Origin: Helicostylum pulchrum
Taxonomy: Eukaryota > Mucoromycota > Mucoromycetes > Mucorales > Mucoraceae
Direction of reading: 5' to 3'
DNA: 64,000 nt
NCBI GenBank assembly: GCA_025677825.1
Contig: JAIXMO010000014.1
Coordinates: forward strand, 372,001 to 436,000
The position numbers and the translations under genes are program-made. Below are positions 59,233-64,000 of the stretch, one piece after another; position 1 is the stretch's first letter, and every line of letters starts with the position of its first letter. The notes beneath the pieces were generated by a model, which worked only from the letters and a program-made list of their open reading frames with translations, did not search any database and was not told the origin of the DNA.

Positions 59233-61364
59233 ATTTTTAAGGTTTTTTTTTTGTTTAAAGGCAAGGGGGGTAAAGTTTTTTTTAATTTATTTTAACCCGC
59301 ATGAAGGGCTGTGAGAGACTTTGAGTGCCCACAAAAACGAGGCAGTCACTAGACACATCGAAAAAATCAGTATGTGTATAAATATAAAGGTGGTTTCATA
59401 TCTTCTCTTGCAATTTGTAGAAAGACATTTTATAAAGGTAATCTTCAGCCGATTTTACTGTAAAGGAATTGAGGAAATAGGGCTTCAAACAAGACTGTAC
59501 TTAAACCCACCAAACTAATTGCTAATTAAAGCTGATAATGTGTCATTGGTGATATATTCGTTCATAGCTTCAGCACGAATGTTTTCTTTCCGGCTATCTA
59601 CGTAGCGTCTGAACGTTCTATGTAACTATTTACAAATGTATATTTATGTGTGTTAGGCTTTAACATGATTTCACTTACAAATAACACTTATCGAGACGTA
59701 ATTGTCAAAAACGTATATTCTAGTGAACAACATATAAGTTTTTTTTATTATTTAGAGTAAAATATCTACCTGACTGTTGGTGAATAATAATAATAAATAA
59801 AAGAGAATCGTGAAATAAAAAAAAATGGACGTTTATATTTTTTTATAATTTCCAAGTAAAAATACTCCAATCTTACGACGTAAAAAAACATTACGAAACA
59901 GCCATGACGAATTTAAGTGGTGGTGCTTTTAGTTCTGTTATAAAAGCAAAGGATCAAGAAGTAAGCGAACTGATTCATGATAATGAAACCATGTAAGATT
60001 GTAATTATTATGCATTTACTATCAATTTTCTTATGTAATGATTTAAAAAACCTTAGGCGAAAAAAAAAAACCTTGAGCAAAAAAAAAAACTGATATTCTA
60101 AAATGTTGACAACCACTACTTTCTTTTCTTCTTTAATTTTTTCTTTCACATAATTAACTGGCTGTATCAAGCAAGAAGAAAAAGAAGAGGGAAGTATCAA
60201 TTTCATATACATAAAAAGGGTAGTTTTCATATATGATACTCAGTTTTATTTATTTATTTTTAGAAATACACTGTTCTGATAATCAAGGTGGCTGCTGAAA
60301 TGAAAAAAGAAGGTGTCCTCTTGGTAAAGTATCTATCGTTATTTATGAATAAACCAATTTCAAGGTATGAACTTTTTATTATATTTTCAAGGTATGTTGA
60401 AACTCTTTATGTACTCTTCTTGGACTCTTGCTCTTCTTGTTCTTTTTGCTCTGTTGGAATTATATAGTCTGTTTGGATCTTTGAGTGATGCTAGTAATAT
60501 TTTTATAGTTTTTGGCGCCAACTGGTATCGTTACATTTCAAGCTGATGCTACTCCTCCGTTATCTTTTTCTCTTGTGCTATTTTTTTTTTTACTCACAAA
60601 AGGTTTTTTTAAGAGGTTTTTAAGATTGTCGTTTATTATTAAATATTGATATAGTTAGTATTTTTGATTAATTTGTTTTTTATCATCTATTTACAATGTA
60701 GTCTGGTTATGCTGCAGATTCCCTTAATTCAAATACATGGTTTATGTTGCAAAGTATGCTTTATATTGCTACACGTATGATATCTGAATATAAATTTTAC
60801 GCGGTTTTAAGCTCTGTAAAAAGCCCACCATTTACGTTTTATTTTTATCACTCTCAGATGGAATTTATCTATTGAAACTGTTTCCGGTGTTGTTTGATCT
60901 GTATGATTTAATATAACTATTGTCTGGAAAATACATTTATGCTAATATCAATTTTAAAAAACTATTAGGGGGTTACTTTCTTTACACGCGCCGTAATTCC
61001 TAGTACTAAAGACTAGTTGACGTTTACAATGTAAGTTTATATTTTAGAATTTTAGATTTTAAGAAAAAAAACTGACTTGCCTTTTTTGTAACAATAATGA
61101 TCAGGCGTGTAACAGTGAATAATTACTTCTAAAGAAAAAGCTCACTGAGATACCTGAGTTTAAATAATCGCTCACATAAGAAATCATTGCTAAAATTAGC
61201 AGTTATAATAAATATTGGTTTCATTTTTTAAAGAAACAGGAAACGCTTTTTGGACCCTACTTTTATAATACAAAATAATCGTTTTAAATACATCTTTGAT
61301 AAAAAAATTAAAAAAAAAACTTTTTTGTTTTTGATTTTTTTTTGATTTTGATTTTGATTTTTGG
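59233..61364. other. 2.1-kb gene-poor region
   Basis: Short coding-like pieces occur at 59904-59995 (MTNLSGGAFSSVIKAKDQEV, then GTAAGA donor) and near 60394-60510 (LALLVLFALLELYSLFG). They could belong to a small membrane-protein gene, but the phases do not join. Otherwise AT-rich with no RNA gene seen. Confidence 0.35.
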
Positions 61365-61956
61365 GGGTCAACCCTGTTTGTGTGTTTGTGGTTATTTTAC
61401 CATTACTCCTGTTCCAATTTGCCTATCTTTGTGGGAAAACATACATGGTATAGAACTCATTTAGATGCTTCTAATCTGTTTTAATCATACTTTTAATGCA
61501 AAAACTGAAAGAGTAATCGCTATTTTAGACGTTTTTTTTTTTTGAATAAAAAAATAAACTTTTTTAGTGTAACATCGTGTAACCATTTTCAGAGCTTCGC
61601 GATTATGTAAAATGTAGTTTTTTATTACCGTGTTTGGTTATAGCACCGAATGTAGATATCTAAAAACTATGTATTGAATGTTAATAAATAAAAGTGCAAC
61701 ATCTAAAACTGGGCGAGAAAACACGCTTTAAAGAATTCGCTAATTTAAGGACCGCTTAACTCAAATTTTAGCGGAAAAAAAAACGTCTAAAACGGTGATT
61801 ACTCGGTCAGTATTTTTTGTAAAAATATAATTTTAGGTGGATTAAATGCGCCGAAAAGAGCCCTTTATTATCATTGTTTTTTTTTTTTACAAAAAAAGCC
61901 AAATTGAATAGGGAGTACTTTTAGAATAACCACCAAAACACAAAAGGGGTTGACCC
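61365..61956. mobile_element. Foldback MITE, ~592 bp
   Basis: The ends are imperfect inverted repeats starting GGGTCAACCC: 61365 onward and the complement ending at 61956. Complementarity extends inward (TGTGTTTGTGGTTATT against TGTGTTTTGGTGGTTATT, later GAGTAATCGCTATTTTAGAC at ~61511 against the complement of 61783-61803). The two halves are therefore long arms with a short centre. No ORF. Target duplication not clear because the left flank is a GATTTT repeat. Confidence 0.55.
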
Positions 61957-63360
61957 ACCAAAACGACCAAAAATGATCAAAAATGATCGACTGAAGAAAA
62001 AAATAAAAAATCTAAACAATATGCAGTTTTCAATTTTGGAATTAAAAGCAACATCCTAAAGAATAACTTTCACTAAGTAACGTGGGTAAATAATCATTTC
62101 GTGATGTTTAATCATACAATGAAAACATCTTATTTCGATCACCGAAAAATGACTTTTTTTAGAAGTTACTTCTAAGCATTCACTTAAAAACACTCGTTTT
62201 TAAGTAGATAATGGATGAACAACAGTCTATAGTATTACTTTAACTAGTTATTGAGCTTTTTCAAGCTATTGTACAAAAAACTATGATGTGTATCGTTTTC
62301 TGCAAGAGCTCAAACATTAGAATCATTTTAAATTCTATTAAAATTTTTACTGTTCTCAATTAAAATAGTACAGAGTTATTTATTAGAAAACCACAGAACA
62401 ATGTATTTAAAAACTACTATCTATGATTTATAGAACTAAAAAGAGTATTTGTGTTCATATTATTTAATTTAGGCTGTATCACTTTTCACTTAGTGACGCT
62501 CTGTATTCGATTACTTTTTTTTCGTTAATTTTCTAAAGATTCACCGCTGATACATACTACATTCAAGTCTGTGTTTAATGCCCCCATATTTTAATTACTT
62601 TGTAAGATTTATTCCCTCATCTTTTTTGTATTAGTTTGATTGGTATCCCTTGTTTATGACTAACGTCGATTGATAGTACACTTTGAAGGCTAGAACCTTT
62701 CATACAATCTCTTCGAGTACAGTTAAATGTGTATACATGATAATAGCCTAAGTTCAATGTTGTAACCAAATGATGTATAAGATTTATGAGAAAACGAAAA
62801 AGTGAAAAAGAAGAAAAGGAGTAAGAATGAAAAAGAGCTCTTTTATATCTTTTTTTGAGTCTAAAAAATAAGGGTAATGACCAATGGTATCATTGTGTTG
62901 ATAACAAAGAAAATTAACACAATAAAATAACGTCTTCTATCTTTAATAAATTGTTTTTTTAAGTCTTTGGCGGCAGTAACTCTAACAGGAGAGAAATACG
63001 TTCTTCTAATACAGTAGATGGTCTTATTCACTGTGTGTTCTTGTAGTGTCGTAGATAAAAAATGTATTTACTTCTTTGAACTAAATAAAAGATCAATATT
63101 TGTGAAGAAATATTTACTTAGTATACTTCAAAGCGAATGCACACTCCCCTTTTTCCTACAAAGCATTTTTCGTAAAAAGTAATAACATAATTGGGCACAG
63201 CATAAATATCATGCTTTGTTTATTTTAGGTACCCGCAACCTGTGGGTTAGAAAAATATCACGTAAAAACTAGATACAAAGCGTTTCACAATTATTTTTTT
63301 TAAAAAAAAAATCCCTTTCTTCTCCCTTTAACTTTGTAAAAAAGAGAATAAACATTAAAA
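61957..63360. other. 1.4-kb AT-rich intergenic region
   Basis: No supported gene or repeat; it includes the VPS11 upstream region, with a T run and A run close to the ATG. Confidence 0.45.
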
Positions 63361-64000
63361 ATGTCTTTAGCTCAATGGAGACAATTCAACTTCTTTGATA
63401 AACAACAAACAACAGATCCTATAGAAAAAGGAAAAACACCTTCCGTATTTCAGGTAAAAAAAACCCCTTCTCCATCCTTTTTCTTTTTTACCTAAAAGAG
63501 AGAGTTTCATCTATTTTTTTAACACTAAAATATACACATGTAGAAGCAAGATATTTCAGTATTTGCAACAGGACGTGGACACATTGTTTTAGCTGATTCG
63601 AAAGGAAATGTGTATATTGTCGATCGAACCTTCAAAACTCAAATGTTTATTGCATATGATGGCGGAAGAGTAACCCACTTGAAGCAGCTGAAACAAAAGA
63701 ACGTACTTGTAACAGTTGGTGTAAGTTTTTACTATTGTACTCTTTTTTTTATGTATACTTAACATGCTCATGTAGGAAGAGGATAATGTTTCAACTACTC
63801 CAGTAATCAAATTCTGGGACCTGGATAGTTTAAAGCCAACAGAGGGAACTGACGATATCATTGTACCTACATTACTTCGCACCATTCGAATTCAGCACGG
63901 TGGAAAGACCTACCCCGTAACAACATTTTCTATACTGGAAAATATGTCTCAACTTGCTATTGGATTAGCTAACGGTGTTGTCATCTTGGTACGTGGTGAT
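63361..64000 (+). CDS. VPS11: VPS11/Pep5, HOPS-CORVET tethering subunit, 5' part
   Basis: Exons 63361-63453, 63544-63720 and 63776 onward run off the right edge. The start MSLAQWRQFNFFDKQ matches the conserved amino end of Vps11 (QWR.F.FFDK). It continues as a beta-propeller: GRGHIVLADSKGNVYIVDR, RVTHLKQLKQKNVLVTVGE, VIKFWDLD and MSQLAIGLANGVVILVRGD. Vps11 is a core subunit of the HOPS and CORVET complexes that tether vacuolar and endosomal membranes. The carboxyl RING finger expected in the family lies outside the window. Confidence 0.9.

Noticed and set aside
59904..60530. Possible multi-exon small membrane protein
   Set aside because: Donor and acceptor phases do not join the open pieces.

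Overview
The window reads as nuclear DNA of an early-diverging filamentous fungus, most likely Mucoromycota and probably Mucorales. It is AT-rich with many homopolymer runs. Genes are split by many short introns (about 45-95 nt, GTAAGT/GTAAAA-type donors). Fungal cell-wall genes (chitin synthase, secreted chitin deacetylase) sit with basic eukaryotic housekeeping genes, and decayed Fanzor/TnpB-like, Crypton-like and LINE-like elements lie between them. Genus cannot be decided from the sequence alone. All exon models were read by eye; for each multi-exon gene the summed exon length is a multiple of three and reads open, which supports the splicing.

Layout, left to right. 1-3.6 kb: edge of a SUN-domain gene with an apparent frameshift, a small unknown gene, and a 1.94-kb element bounded by 48/49-bp inverted repeats. 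3.6-23 kb is a dense plus-strand block: IWR1 (Pol II nuclear import), NRDE2 (RNA surveillance), an unknown two-pass membrane protein, HMG-CoA lyase, REXO1-type exonuclease, a dioxygenase-only Ppo/LDS-type haem peroxidase, a small C2H2 protein on the minus strand, RAD23 and NAP1. 24-30.5 kb: chitin synthase (minus), a C2H2 protein (plus) and NXT1/p15 (minus). 30.7-38 kb: a transposon graveyard with a Crypton-like relic, a large Fanzor-like relic, a one-domain WWE microprotein and an orphan Fanzor zinc ribbon. 38.9-48.6 kb: a small signal-anchored protein, chitin deacetylase, a GRAM/TBC RabGAP (minus) and two unknown genes. 48.8-54.9 kb: a LINE relic and a composite in which a Fanzor gene appears to have been interrupted by a DDE transposon and then split by an inversion. 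56-59 kb: SEC14-like, 3-ketodihydrosphingosine reductase and, convergent with overlapping stop codons, COX19. 59-64 kb: a gene-poor AT-rich stretch with a foldback MITE, then the 5' end of VPS11.

The genes do not form a pathway cluster. Loose themes are membrane and lipid metabolism (SEC14, KDSR, HMG-CoA lyase, fatty-acid dioxygenase), cell wall (chitin synthase, chitin deacetylase), trafficking (TBC, VPS11) and RNA/nuclear functions (IWR1, NRDE2, REXO1, NXT1, NAP1, RAD23). The most unusual part is 50.6-54.9 kb, where two nearly identical inverted copies of a ~0.7-kb transposon flank the catalytic half of a Fanzor-like gene that points the opposite way from its amino-terminal half.
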